DNA from: Globobulimina sp.
Lineage: Eukaryota > Foraminifera > Rotaliida
Length of the DNA stretch: 8,806 nt
Assembly: GCA_003354225.1 (NCBI GenBank)
Contig: PIVH01000058.1
Location: 1 to 8,806 of the forward strand
Direction of reading: 5' to 3'
Shown: piece by piece, positions 1 to 7,883 of the stretch
How positions within the stretch are numbered: the first letter of the stretch is position 1
Layout of the letters: each line of letters begins with the position of its first letter
Notes under the pieces: generated by a model
What the model was told of the DNA's origin: nothing
The model's input: the letters and a program-made list of their open reading frames with translations, nothing else
Databases searched by the model: none
Translations under genes and position numbers: made by a program

Positions 1-295
1 AATTTAAAATTAAAAGTATTAATTAAAAAAAAAAAAAAAAAAAAAAAACCAAAACAAAAGATTTTTAAACCAGTGAAAACTGTATGACACAAATTCGAGT
101 AACATCTGAAAATTAACAACTCTTATTAAATTTATAAATTTTATAAATTATATAAATTGTCTCTAATTGCTAAATCTTGAAAATCATTAAAATCATCAAA
201 ATTATATAAATCTCTCTGAGTATACAAAAGTATAACGTTTTCCCTCAGGTTTTTCTTTAGAACTGGACCGTTACCCAGTTATATCTGGTTTGACC
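1..295. other. AT-rich upstream region of the first gene
   Basis: No coding region is visible here. It starts with AT-rich DNA and a run of 24 A (25-48), then holds A-rich 9-bp repeats (126-209). Two splice-acceptor-like sites, CCCTCAG ending at 248 and TTCTTTAG ending at 260, lie just before the first ATG of the zinc-finger gene at 296. The reading frame of that gene stays open back to a TAA at 233, with no ATG in between. A 5' untranslated or coding exon farther upstream is therefore possible, but I cannot identify one. Confidence 0.6.
126..209 (-). repeat. A-rich orientation of 9-bp repeat (YAYAYAAAT), upstream of gene 1
   Basis: Several degenerate copies of TATAAATTA/TATAAATTG-like 9-mers occur at 126-160 and again near 200-209. 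They are the reverse complement of the ATTTRTRTR units that fill the introns downstream. They contain TATAAA-like cores and lie 90-170 bases before the first ATG, so they could act as promoter elements. That role is inference from position and composition. Confidence 0.6.
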
Positions 296-422
296 ATGTA
301 CACCCAACAAGTTGTTGCGGATCAACAGTTAAACTCACAGTATTCACAATATCGAGTTGATAATAGCAATGCGACACGAGGGCATCCAGGGCATCAAACT
401 CAAAATCAAACAAATCTAAATC

Positions 423-459
<37 letters not shown>

Positions 460-1518
460 TGCGCCTCATGCATATATCACACAGCAAAGACCAGTCTATC
501 AACAGCAACAGCCAGCACTACAACCACGTCACCAACGGATTCTAACTCAGCAAGCACATCACTTTGTTGCCCCAGTGGAGCAACGTACATTGCCCACGTT
601 GTATCATCCACACCCAATGACTCAAGTGCAACATCAGCAACAGCAACATCAACAATATAATTATGTCTCGACACCGTATGTGGATCAAGGATATTATCAA
701 CAGCCTCGACATATTACAAACTACACACAGACCTCATTTATTACCCCGCAACATATCCCTACGAATGTTTCACCAATGACAAATTACATTCAGCCGGAAC
801 AACAACAACAGCAACAACAGCAACAGAAACAATACCTAAAACCACCACATCCTCAGTACAGACCTATTAACTCCTCTTCGCATCCACATGATTTGCATGC
901 GTCTATGCCTTTAACCAGCCATATCCCTGCACCAAGACACACTAGTGTCACTGCTATGGCGTTGCAAGCACAACAACAAGCACTGCTGCAACAGCAACAG
1001 CAACAGCGACAACAGCATCCCACACCCAATTCAAATCCCGCGGTGATGGATCATACCACACCACAACAGAGACGGCGAAAAATGCGTCATGTTGGAGACC
1101 GACGAAAGCAGTCAAAACACCGAAACAAACCAACACCAACCAAACCTCAGGATGTATCAATGGGGCTCGAGGGATTAAATGACTATAAATACAAAGCATC
1201 CGCACATCAGACTACTGAACCGCAGCGACTTTCACCGACGAAAAAAATGAGCCCGTCCCAGATAATCAGAGAGGCTGACACCGAGAGTCGAAAAAGAAGA
1301 TCACCGCAGGACCTCTTTAAGAATGCATTGTTTGAACATTTTTTAGTCCGCGGCAAATTTGTGAAAATCTATTTTGATATTGCTGATGATAAAAAGAGGG
1401 CAGTGTGTTCTTTATGTCCTGTCCTGGCACCACCAATGAACTATTATTGTTCAGCGACGTTAAAAAGACATTTTAATTTCCATGGAAACAACCATCACCA
1501 ACTCAGAGACGATATAAA
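296..1518 (+). CDS. Exon 1: Q-rich N-terminus and BED-like zinc finger
   Basis: Starts at ATG 296; the frame is also open upstream, but only through a TTG at 290. The first 250 residues are rich in Q, H, P and Y, with 12 straight CAA codons at 422-457, a 9-Q run near 800-826 and more Q runs near 968-1015, resembling prion-like regions common in AT-rich protists. A basic stretch follows (about 1066-1140). The end encodes C-x2-C-x17-H-x3-H (C371, C374, H392, H396) preceded by aromatic residues, as in BED fingers. I end the exon at 1518 before GTTAGG. Reading on gives an IY-rich tail of intron repeat that I reject as protein. Confidence 0.8.
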
Positions 1519-4500
1519 GTTAGGTGTACTGTTTTATATAATTTGTATAATTTATATGATTTGTGTAATTTATATAATTTGTTAAATTTGCTAATTTTAT
1601 GAGTCATGTAATTCATATAATTTATGTGACTAATAAGATGTACAAATTTATATACTTTAATGTTTGATATTATTTTACTAATTTCTAATCTGTTCAAAAT
1701 GTGTACAGTGCATCAATCAGGAAGGATTTCATCAAAAATCCAAAATGTACAGACGACTATCAAGTGAGGTGGCTGCGCAATTACGAGAATAAGAAAAACG
1801 GGCGACATACAAAAATGCGCACGTTCACCAAACTCTGTAATTTGAAAGGAGTACCCATTCCGCAAATGGATGCGCGTTCACCTCGCACTGCATTACAAAC
1901 TAAGCGCCGCAGTGTTGTATGTTTTTACTCTTTCTTTTTTTTTTTTGGTATTTGAAAAAAACAAAAAAACCATGTCTATGACTCTACTATTTAGGCAAAC
2001 ATGCCAAAGGAAGAGATTGAATATTTTTATTACAATATTGTCGGTCAAAATAAACTTAGATTGTCAGAACTCACTCTGAAGGAATCGGAGGAGTTTGAAT
2101 GTGAATACTGTTGGACGCTATTTCGAAATCATCAGAGCGCATTGATGGATTATATTAAACATTCAGCAGACTGTGAATCGAAAAAATTTTTTCCGAAAGA
2201 GTTACGAGGTCAACAATATTTGGACACAATTAAAATGCGATTAGGCATAAAACCTCGAGAGACACAAAGCGGGGTAAATGTGGGCAGTGGAGACAAAAAG
2301 GAATCTTCAAAAGAGAGTGGAGCCAACGATCAGCAATATGACGATGTTCAAATGGCTAATATTTCATGCAGCGATGTCTTGACCTCGAAAGCGCGCAAAA
2401 AACAAATCCGAAAGTAAGTAATTTTCTAAAATTTATATAATTTATATAATTACTACAATTCTGTAATTTATATAATTCAAAGAATTTATGCAATAGGAGT
2501 AATATATAATACTATTTATTATTGTATGCTTTCTGTGATATACCAATTCTCGAGGCCTATTTGTTTGATTTATATAATTTATTTGATTCTAATGATTGGT
2601 ATAATTTATATAATTTATATGATTGTACAATTTAATAAAATTGTATAAATTATATAAATCATAATAAATCTTTACTAAATATAAACTATAATGGGTGTGT
2701 GTCATCTTCTTTTGTACCCTTTGTTGTTGTGTTTTAACTAATTTCATTAATTTTATTCATAACTAATGACAACATTTTGTAAAATGGATTTGGGATTAGT
2801 GATTGGTATGCATTTGGAGAATATTATTGGGGCAAAGAACTTAAAATTGTACGTAGCCATAATGAAAATGTGTGGCTTAGCAAATGTCCATTAGCAGATA
2901 AAGACGCATGCGCATTTTTTCATATCGAACATTTACGCTATAAGCAATTAGTTTATCTTGCGACACATATTGGTATCCTTTTTGTTAATTGTGTACAATG
3001 TTCACAGCATGGCGGTGACGCAATAAATTTATTATATGATCAAAAGCAAATCGTCTGGGGGACAGGGGAGTTTGTCCAGTACAAAGGCATTCATCACAAT
3101 ACTGACAACTCACCCGTTAATTTAGTAGTTATCGACACCAAAGAGACTACAAAGAATAAAAAAAAGACAGCCCCTAAATATACCAAGACCAGATCCAAAA
3201 TCCATTGGGATGAAAGCCTTTTACAGTTGGCATTTGAACAGGTTAAAGGTAATTTTAATTTCAATGCGGTGTACAAACGCTTTGTGTATCACTATTCCTC
3301 TGAGTTTAAAAAGAAATGCATTGAAAACAAGAAATGCAAAGACGATGTTTCATGGATACAGATGGTCGATGAGGCGAAGCTTATGTTTCCGTCATACTCT
3401 TCGTTTGTTGTCAAATTGTCGGCATATTTTTATGATTATTTGCAAAGAAAATTGGCCGAATTTAAGTCTGTGTTATTACAGAAAGCTTGGCGCGAGTATA
3501 GTATTGATGGGACGCCATGGATTGCCACTCGATTGAAATTGATTGAAAAGATGGAGACATATGGTATTAACGCTGCATTGGCATTTGTTGTGTGTGAGTT
3601 AAATTACATTGTTGGTGTCGGAATATTACCAGAACATAAAGAGTCACACAAATTGCAAAGCGATATTATTATGACGGCAGTAATACTTAATTTATGGTTA
3701 GCACCCGAATATGCCAAATTGGAGTATCTGTTTGGTACTGATCATGCATACCGAGATTGGCGGATTGGCCAACGTTTTATTCAATTCCTAACTGATAGAT
3801 TGATAGCAATAAAGACAGGAAAGGGTGACTTAGCCCCATATATCGAGATCTATAAAGCAGGCTCTGATCAGCAGGAAGTAATATTTACATCACGCAGCGG
3901 TATTAAATATAATTTGAAGCACATGAAAGCAAAGGTGGCAGTGGAACGCTCCCACTTTGTACGTCTGTACTCTGACCTTTTGTATAAATACAGTCCAGAG
4001 ACATGGGCCATGGTATCTGGCTTGTATTCAATTGCAAATAATGCCACATTAGCATATGCCAATCATGAGTTGGATGGCTATCATATTGCAGATCCTGAGC
4101 AACAAATAATAAAGTATGCCAAAGCCATCGAAGACCATTTGGAGGATGCGCAGTTATTAGTTCGTGATTATTTACGGTTAGAGTATAATACTGATGATAG
4201 ATTGGTGGTTAGGAAATTGCAAGAGTTATACTCGAGACACACCCCGAAATTTATCACATTTGTGCGCAGATGGATCGTTCATGTCCGAGACAATAATCCA
4301 CCAATTCTGGGCACCATTATTTTTGATTTGTTGCGACCTGGCAATTCGGTGATCAATTTTTTGTCCAAGTCTGAAAAGAAGCGACTCAAATATAATTTTA
4401 TCACAAATGAAAAACAAAGCCAATCAAAGCTACCCAAATACTCGACACCCAAGGCGGTCTATAATGCAATACTAAAATTCGGAGATCCTATTGGCTTTGC

Positions 4501-6352
4501 CACAGATCTTCATTCACTCCCAAATATAAATTATCAATCTCCGCAACAACTTCAGTGGGACTTAAATTCATGGGAGCGGTGGTATGCAGACAAATTTGTC
4601 CATAGGTATTTTGGAATGTATATAATTTATACAATTTTAATAATTTTTGAAATTTATATGATTTATATAATTAATAAAATTTTGATAAATTAAATAATTT
4701 ATAGATTACCGGATGACTTTAAAGCAACCACACCATTGATAAATTCAAGTGACCCCAAATGGAAAACGAGATTCAAACGTGCCAATGAGCAATCGTTGGT
4801 AATTTTGTTAGGTAATAATAGATTTGGTTCAAATGTTTGGCAGTTGATGAGTAATAAAAATGAAAAGATTCATAATGATCTGAAAAAGTATTTTATTCCG
4901 GTCTGTAAATGCAGTGCACTGTTATGGCAATGTGGCATCCAATTCACAATACTAAAACACCAAGAAAATACAACCGCTGTCATTGTCGAGAATTATGCTG
5001 ATTTGAGTAATGTGGATCTCGACTGGTTAGATGCTATCAGTGACTGTCTCGACAATATCGCATCATGGACGGATGAGCACCGAGAGCTACGCCAACATCA
5101 TTATATGCATTATGACATAGAGTATGAACAAGATGTTGCCTTTGACACTCAGCTCACAGTACTCAAAGAGCAAAAAAAATGGAGTGCTGAGGATGCGAAA
5201 TATATGTTTTCATTTTGTGTGGATTTAATGGCAAATAATCCAAGCGAATGTAGTATCGATATGTTGGTGCAGCAAAATACACTGAAATGTTGTCATTTAT
5301 TTGGAAATAAATTTGATGAAACAAAAATAAAACACAAACTAACAGGGTGTTTAATAGAATTAGAGAATAATCTGAATGAGAAGTTTATATATATATATTT
5401 ATCTATTTTCAAACAAACAAAAAGCGCATAAAATCTATAAAAAAACCACAAAAAAAAACCAAAAAAAAAAAAAAATATTATACAGGAAAAAAAGAACCAC
5501 TATTCATCACACTGATTATAAGGGTCGACCGATATATAATATCTCTGAAATGCCATTAACTCAACCTCCAACACCACGAAAGAGATCGAAAAGAAAAGAT
5601 GTTGGTAAACCACGCCGAAAAAAAAGAAAAAAAGTATCGCCCAATTCAAACCCAAAAAAGAAGACTGATAAAGAAGAGTTGGAGTCGGACGATTCTGATT
5701 TGCAGGTTGTTGATACCAGGCCGAAAGAAAGATATTGCTCTGAGAAGACAACCAACTATAACACAGATGAAGATTTTGATTTGAATGACCGTGTAATATT
5801 TGTAGAGTCATATTCTTGCCGCAATGGGACCCTCGAGATTAAAAAACCAAATACTGCCCGAAATAAAAGCAGTGCAGTGGTTCACAGAGAAGTCACCGAG
5901 CTTTTACGTATGTTCTATATAATCCTTACAATTTATACAATCTATGCAACTTATTGGATTTATATAATTTATATGATTTATATGATTTATATTAATTGTA
6001 TTAATTGTATAAACTATTTGGAAAATAAGTTTTATAGTTTTTCCTTAAATTTAAATGTATAGACTTAGACCGTCGTGACTTTGAGTATATGTATGATCTA
6101 TTTATTAAGTTTCATGATACACTCACTAAGAAAGACACAGAGTATCGTAAATATCGTAAAATTAAAATGATACCAACAGTGATCAATACATATGTTTGTG
6201 GCATTTGTTGTAAGTTTGATAAAACTGGCAAGTTGACTCAATACAGGTGCTGTGGTTGCGCTCGGTATGATCATATCAAATGCATTGAAGAGAAGATACC
6301 CAAAAATGAGCCATATATGTGCTTTCTTTGCAAAGAAAAAATGATTGAGTGA
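296..6352 (+). CDS. Seven-exon zinc-finger/PHD protein with transposase-like core (spliced model)
   Basis: Model: join 296-1518, 1709-1916, 1995-2413, 2800-4605, 4705-5382, 5486-5907, 6063-6352, total 5046 nt or 1681 residues plus TGA. Every junction uses GT...AG and keeps frame (introns 1, 3, 4 and 5 phase 2; intron 2 phase 0; intron 6 phase 1). Domain order: Q/H/P-rich region about 1-250; BED-like finger C371, C374, H392, H396; second finger C513, C516, H533, C537; core about 620-1220 with candidate acidic residues D853, D931 and E1209; basic then acidic linker about 1465-1530; PHD finger C1631 to C1675. BED fingers are typical of hAT transposases and their domesticated descendants; PHD fingers usually read histone H3 tails. 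I infer a nuclear DNA-binding transposase or a domesticated copy. I do not recognise the core family. The start is the first ATG; an upstream exon cannot be excluded. Intron 1 could end at 1720 instead, giving four fewer residues. Confidence 0.75.
1519..1708 (+). other. Intron 1 (GT...AG) with T-rich repeats
   Basis: Donor GTTAGG at 1519 and acceptor TACAG ending at 1708, with an alternative acceptor ATCAG ending at 1720. Both acceptors keep frame. The body (about 1530-1650) is ATTTRTRTR-type repeat. A competing donor GTGTAC at 1524 would put exon 2 in the wrong phase. Confidence 0.65.
1709..1916 (+). CDS. Exon 2: basic linker between the two zinc fingers
   Basis: The frame set by exon 1 continues here and reads through to a strong donor GTATGT at 1917, in phase 0. 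The peptide is basic (many K, R and N) and has two isolated cysteines but no complete metal-binding motif. It links the BED-like finger of exon 1 to the C2HC finger of exon 3. The 5' edge may be 1721 rather than 1709. Confidence 0.7.
1917..1994 (+). other. Intron 2 (78 bp), no 9-bp repeat
   Basis: GTATGT donor at 1917, T-run at 1935-1947, A-rich middle, CTATTTAG acceptor ending at 1994. Phase 0 on both sides. It lacks the ATTTRTRTR repeat seen in four of the other introns. Confidence 0.75.
1995..2413 (+). CDS. Exon 3: second BED-like (C2HC) zinc finger
   Basis: The exon opens directly after TTTAG and is read in phase 0. It contains C-x2-C-x16-H-x3-C (residues C513, C516, H533, C537 of the spliced protein), nearly the same spacing as the exon 1 finger, so the two look like a tandem pair. 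The end is polar and ends in a lysine-rich segment. It closes at a consensus donor GTAAGT at 2414, leaving two bases of a codon. Confidence 0.75.
2414..2799 (+). other. Intron 3 (386 bp), longest, with both repeat orientations
   Basis: GTAAGT donor at 2414 and GATTAG acceptor ending at 2799, phase 2 on both sides. It contains T-rich repeats at about 2428-2480 and 2565-2625, then a short A-rich block at 2637-2661 in the opposite orientation, so part of it can fold as an imperfect hairpin. A 37-codon ORF from ATG 2784 overlaps the acceptor but is out of frame with exon 4. Confidence 0.7.
2592..2661. repeat. Imperfect inverted repeat inside intron 3
   Basis: The arm at about 2592-2633 begins ATGATT and continues with ATAATTTATA-type units. 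The arm at 2637-2661 is close to its reverse complement and ends AAATCAT. The sequence is low-complexity, so the match may only reflect two repeat blocks in opposite orientation. Confidence 0.5.
2800..4605 (+). CDS. Exon 4: large core, candidate RNase H-type transposase domain
   Basis: The frame is open from 2783; the first in-frame codon after the acceptor is GAT at 2801. An apparent start at 2870 is GTG and is not needed once exon 3 is joined. Visible landmarks are a CVQCSQHGG segment (C681, C684), a hydrophobic strand ending SIDGTPW (D853), a second strand ending GTDHAYRDW (D931), a long probably helical stretch, and WDLNSWERWY (E1209). The spacing of about 78 and 278 residues between candidate acidic residues is in the general range of hAT transposases, where a helical domain is inserted between the second D and the E. 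This assignment is inference; I recognise no specific family. It ends at AG/GTATTT, 4605/4606. Confidence 0.75.
4606..4704 (+). other. Intron 4 (99 bp) with T-rich repeats
   Basis: GTATTT donor at 4606, ATTTATATR-type repeat through most of its length, acceptor TTTATAG ending at 4704. Phase 2 on both sides. The open frame of exon 4 runs through it to a stop at 4691-4693, coding an IY-rich tail. Confidence 0.8.
4705..5382 (+). CDS. Exon 5: C-terminal part of the core
   Basis: One base completes the split arginine codon, then the frame is open to 5382. The apparent start at 4736 is TTG; the coding frame extends upstream to the acceptor. The peptide is mixed alpha/beta-like with many W, H and C residues and an acidic middle (around 5030-5160), without a motif I can name. 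It ends at donor GTTTAT at 5383 in phase 2. It may be the C-terminal extension of the transposase-like domain. Confidence 0.75.
5383..5485 (+). other. Intron 5 (103 bp), TA- and A-rich
   Basis: GTTTAT donor at 5383, TA-dinucleotide run, A-rich stretch with CC interruptions, acceptor TTATACAG ending at 5485. Both sides are phase 2. The frame upstream of exon 6 is also open through this A-rich intron as K/N codons, so only the splice signals and frame fit separate it from coding sequence. Confidence 0.65.
5486..5907 (+). CDS. Exon 6: basic then acidic linker
   Basis: Encodes a proline/threonine segment, a dense run of K and R at about 5574-5665 that should act as a nuclear localisation signal, then an acidic cluster (EELESDDSD, about 5674-5700). 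The rest, including TDEDFDLNDRVIFVES, joins the core to the PHD finger of exon 7. It ends before a consensus GTATGT donor at 5908, leaving one base of a codon. Such charged linkers are common between DNA-binding and chromatin-reader domains. Confidence 0.75.
5908..6062 (+). other. Intron 6 (155 bp) with T-rich repeats
   Basis: GTATGT donor at 5908, ATTTATATR units with clear 9-base period at about 5930-5995, acceptor ATGTATAG ending at 6062. Phase 1 on both sides. Confidence 0.8.
6063..6352 (+). CDS. Exon 7: C-terminal PHD finger
   Basis: Two bases complete a split histidine codon, then the frame runs to TGA at 6350-6352. The last 50 residues show the C4-H-C3 pattern of a PHD finger: C1631-x2-C1634, C1648 (or C1649), C1651, H1656-x2-C1659, C1672-x2-C1675, with spacings in the usual range. 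PHD fingers commonly bind histone H3 N-terminal tails, methylated or not at K4. An ATG at 6089 could make this look like a separate 87-residue protein, but the splice join from exon 6 is in frame. Confidence 0.85.
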
Positions 6353-6416
6353 TTACTGACACATTTATTTACTCTGCATGTAATTTGATTGTCATTGTGT
6401 TTTCTTTTTTATTTTT

Positions 6417-6422
6417 AATAAA
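6417..6422 (+). terminator. AATAAA polyadenylation signal
   Basis: Canonical AATAAA hexamer 65 bases after the TGA of the PHD-finger gene. Other AATAAA copies at 6538 and near 6688 lie in A-rich DNA and are less convincing. Confidence 0.6.
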
Positions 6423-6509
6423 CTAGTGTATCAAAACATGCTTCCATCTATTTAATTTGTTGAGATTCTTCGATCACACACCTAGATAAGCCTTTATTTG
6501 GTAGACAAT

Positions 6510-6640
6510 CATATAAATTTTGAAGGTTGTTTAAATCAATAAATTAATACAATTATATAAATTATATAAAACTCATAAATTATATAAATTTTGTCAATTA
6601 TATAAATTGTATAAATTATATAAATTATAGATCTGAGTTA
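6510..6640 (-). repeat. A-rich 9-bp repeat block upstream of the ASCH gene
   Basis: Dense TATAAATTA/TATAAATTG units, densest at 6548-6630. Same orientation as the block before gene 1 and opposite to the intron blocks. It ends about 60-90 bases before the ASCH coding region. Confidence 0.7.
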
Positions 6641-6692
6641 TATTAAATAATTCATTTAATCGATTTAAATTATCTAAATCAATACAAAATAA

Positions 6693-7055
6693 ATAGGACA
6701 CAAATTGCCAGTTAGTGCCTTATTGTTTCAGATGAAATGGATTGAGAAAATATTAAACGGTACCAAAACATGGGAGATACGATCAAGGAACACAAATAAA
6801 ATAGGATGCTCAATCTGTCTGGCATTCGAGAATTATATTTATGGTCAGGCAGACATCAAAGCATCATATAAAACAAACAAACAAGAATTAGCCAACAAAA
6901 CTGACAAACATCAGATTGAAAATTTAGATATCCTGCAATATAAGAATTTCTGGGTATGGGAGTTAGAGAATGTTCTTAAATATTCAACACGAATTCAATT
7001 TAAAAGGAAACCCGGACAGCAGACCTGGTGCATAATACGAAAAATATATTTATAA
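6693..7055 (+). CDS. Small ASCH-domain protein, start codon unclear
   Basis: The frame is open from 6693 to TAA at 7053-7055. The peptide SALLFQMKWIEKILNGTKTW followed by EIRSRNT matches the N-terminal strand, helix and KxxEIR motif of ASCH domains, and FWVWELENV plus GQQTWCII match its last strands, so the domain spans nearly the whole protein. ASCH domains have a PUA-like fold and bind RNA or modified nucleobases; some family members act on modified cytidine. No ATG precedes the first strand: the first in-frame ATG is at 6732, which would give 107 residues but remove that strand. TTG occurs at 6705. A missing upstream exon (AATAG at 6692-6696 could be an acceptor), a non-ATG start or N-terminal decay are possible. 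Only 69 bases separate it from the next gene. Confidence 0.7.
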   Translation: MGHKLPVSALLFQMKWIEKILNGTKTWEIRSRNTNKIGCSICLAFENYIYGQADIKASYKTNKQELANKTDKHQIENLDILQYKNFWVWELENVLKYSTRIQFKRKPGQQTWCIIRKIYL

Positions 7056-7124
7056 ATTGTAGTTCTCGACTGTAGAGTTTTTTAATTTAGTTTCTCACTT
7101 CGAACTTAAATTCTAATTCTTGCA

Positions 7125-7883
7125 ATGCCAAAGCCAAAGCCAAGACGCAGATACAACACAAGAAATTCAAATCAACCGCTGGTGAATGCAAAGAAGAAAA
7201 AACGCTTCAAATTGGTGAATACAAAGAGGAAAAAACGCTTGATTAAGCAAATGAATGAGGTCTCTGCGCCGGAAACAGGACAAGAGTCTGATCAAAGCGA
7301 GAGTGAATACGATGCGTTGCATTTTCGAGCAAATCACAATAAATATACGGCATGTAGACGAGATGCGGCCACCGAGGCACCAATGAATCTCCATCCAATT
7401 GATAGTACTTTGAGCACAGCCAATGCAACCAACACCAACAAAGATGCGACCACGGACAAACCAAACAATAATCGTCCAATGGATACCAGCACAAATACAT
7501 CACAGAACAACAATCAGTATCCAAACCAAAACCAGCCCTGGACAAAATTTGAAACTGCACAGGTGTCGACTTTTATCGCGACGGTGGCCCGCAACCTTCA
7601 TACTAACAAGGCTAACTTAGCCGAAATTGCGAAGAAAGTTGGACGATCACCAACCGCAGTCAGAATACGTGTGGTAATGCTTAAAAAATTAAAATTGGCT
7701 GCCCAAGAGCGAGTAGACACTGCAGTTAATAATCGTGTGATACGCAATCGAAAGAAGGCAGCCAATAAGGCTCAAAGAGCCAGAGCAAAAGAGAGAAAAA
7801 GAAAAAGAAAACCCCGCTCACGAAAGGAAGAAGTGGATAATGATATCTATGATAATGAATATTCTTCCTCAGAGAGTTGCTAA
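7125..7883 (+). CDS. Basic protein with Myb/SANT-like helix-turn-helix
   Basis: 252 residues from ATG 7125; the frame is closed by TAA at 7107, so this start is well fixed if no intron intervenes. The N-terminus is very basic with a duplicated K/R-rich unit, then an acidic/serine patch (about residues 48-62) and an N/T/Q-rich linker. From W139 (PWTKFE) to about residue 195, with IAKKVGRSPTAVRIRVVMLK, it resembles a Myb/SANT or trihelix-type DNA-binding fold: a W-x3-E start and a third helix after GRS. The C-terminus is again K/R-rich, then acidic and serine-rich. I infer a nuclear DNA- or chromatin-binding protein. No introns or 9-bp repeats lie within it. Family beyond the HTH is not recognised. 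Confidence 0.75.
   Translation: MPKPKPRRRYNTRNSNQPLVNAKKKKRFKLVNTKRKKRLIKQMNEVSAPETGQESDQSESEYDALHFRANHNKYTACRRDAATEAPMNLHPIDSTLSTANATNTNKDATTDKPNNNRPMDTSTNTSQNNNQYPNQNQPWTKFETAQVSTFIATVARNLHTNKANLAEIAKKVGRSPTAVRIRVVMLKKLKLAAQERVDTAVNNRVIRNRKKAANKAQRARAKERKRKRKPRSRKEEVDNDIYDNEYSSSESC
7179..7240 (+). repeat. 33-bp-period tandem duplication in the SANT-like gene
   Basis: Two 29-base units at 7179-7207 and 7212-7240 match at 26 positions, in frame, each encoding LVN(A/T)K(K/R)KKR(F/L). The result is a doubled basic motif. It looks like a recent internal duplication. Confidence 0.75.

Larger units (their letters stand above)
6353..6692. other. Intergenic region with polyadenylation signal and A-rich repeats
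   Basis: No gene is visible. The first part is the 3' untranslated end of the PHD gene, with AATAAA at 6417. From about 6510 to 6640 it is filled with A-rich 9-bp repeats. The only ATG codons (6378 and 6438) are followed by stops within six codons, so no upstream exon for the ASCH gene can be identified. Confidence 0.65.

Noticed and set aside
279-1205. Minus-strand ORFs with runs of V, D and L opposite the Q-rich exon
   Set aside because: They are antisense readings of CAA/CAG repeats; the valine run mirrors the glutamine run and no independent motif is present.
2784-2897. Separate small protein beginning at ATG 2784
   Set aside because: Out of frame with exon 4, only about 37 codons, and it overlaps the acceptor that joins exons 3 and 4 in phase.
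4615-4693. IY-rich hydrophobic tail as a transmembrane segment of the core protein
   Set aside because: It is translated intron repeat, bounded by GTATTT and TATAG, and removing it restores frame with exon 5.
5500-5811. Minus-strand ORFs with F-rich stretches opposite exon 6
   Set aside because: They are the complement of the lysine-rich coding sequence; no start context or motif supports them.
6089-6352. Stand-alone 87-residue PHD protein starting at ATG 6089
   Set aside because: The frame extends upstream to a good acceptor at 6062 that matches the phase of exon 6, so the ATG is more likely an internal methionine.
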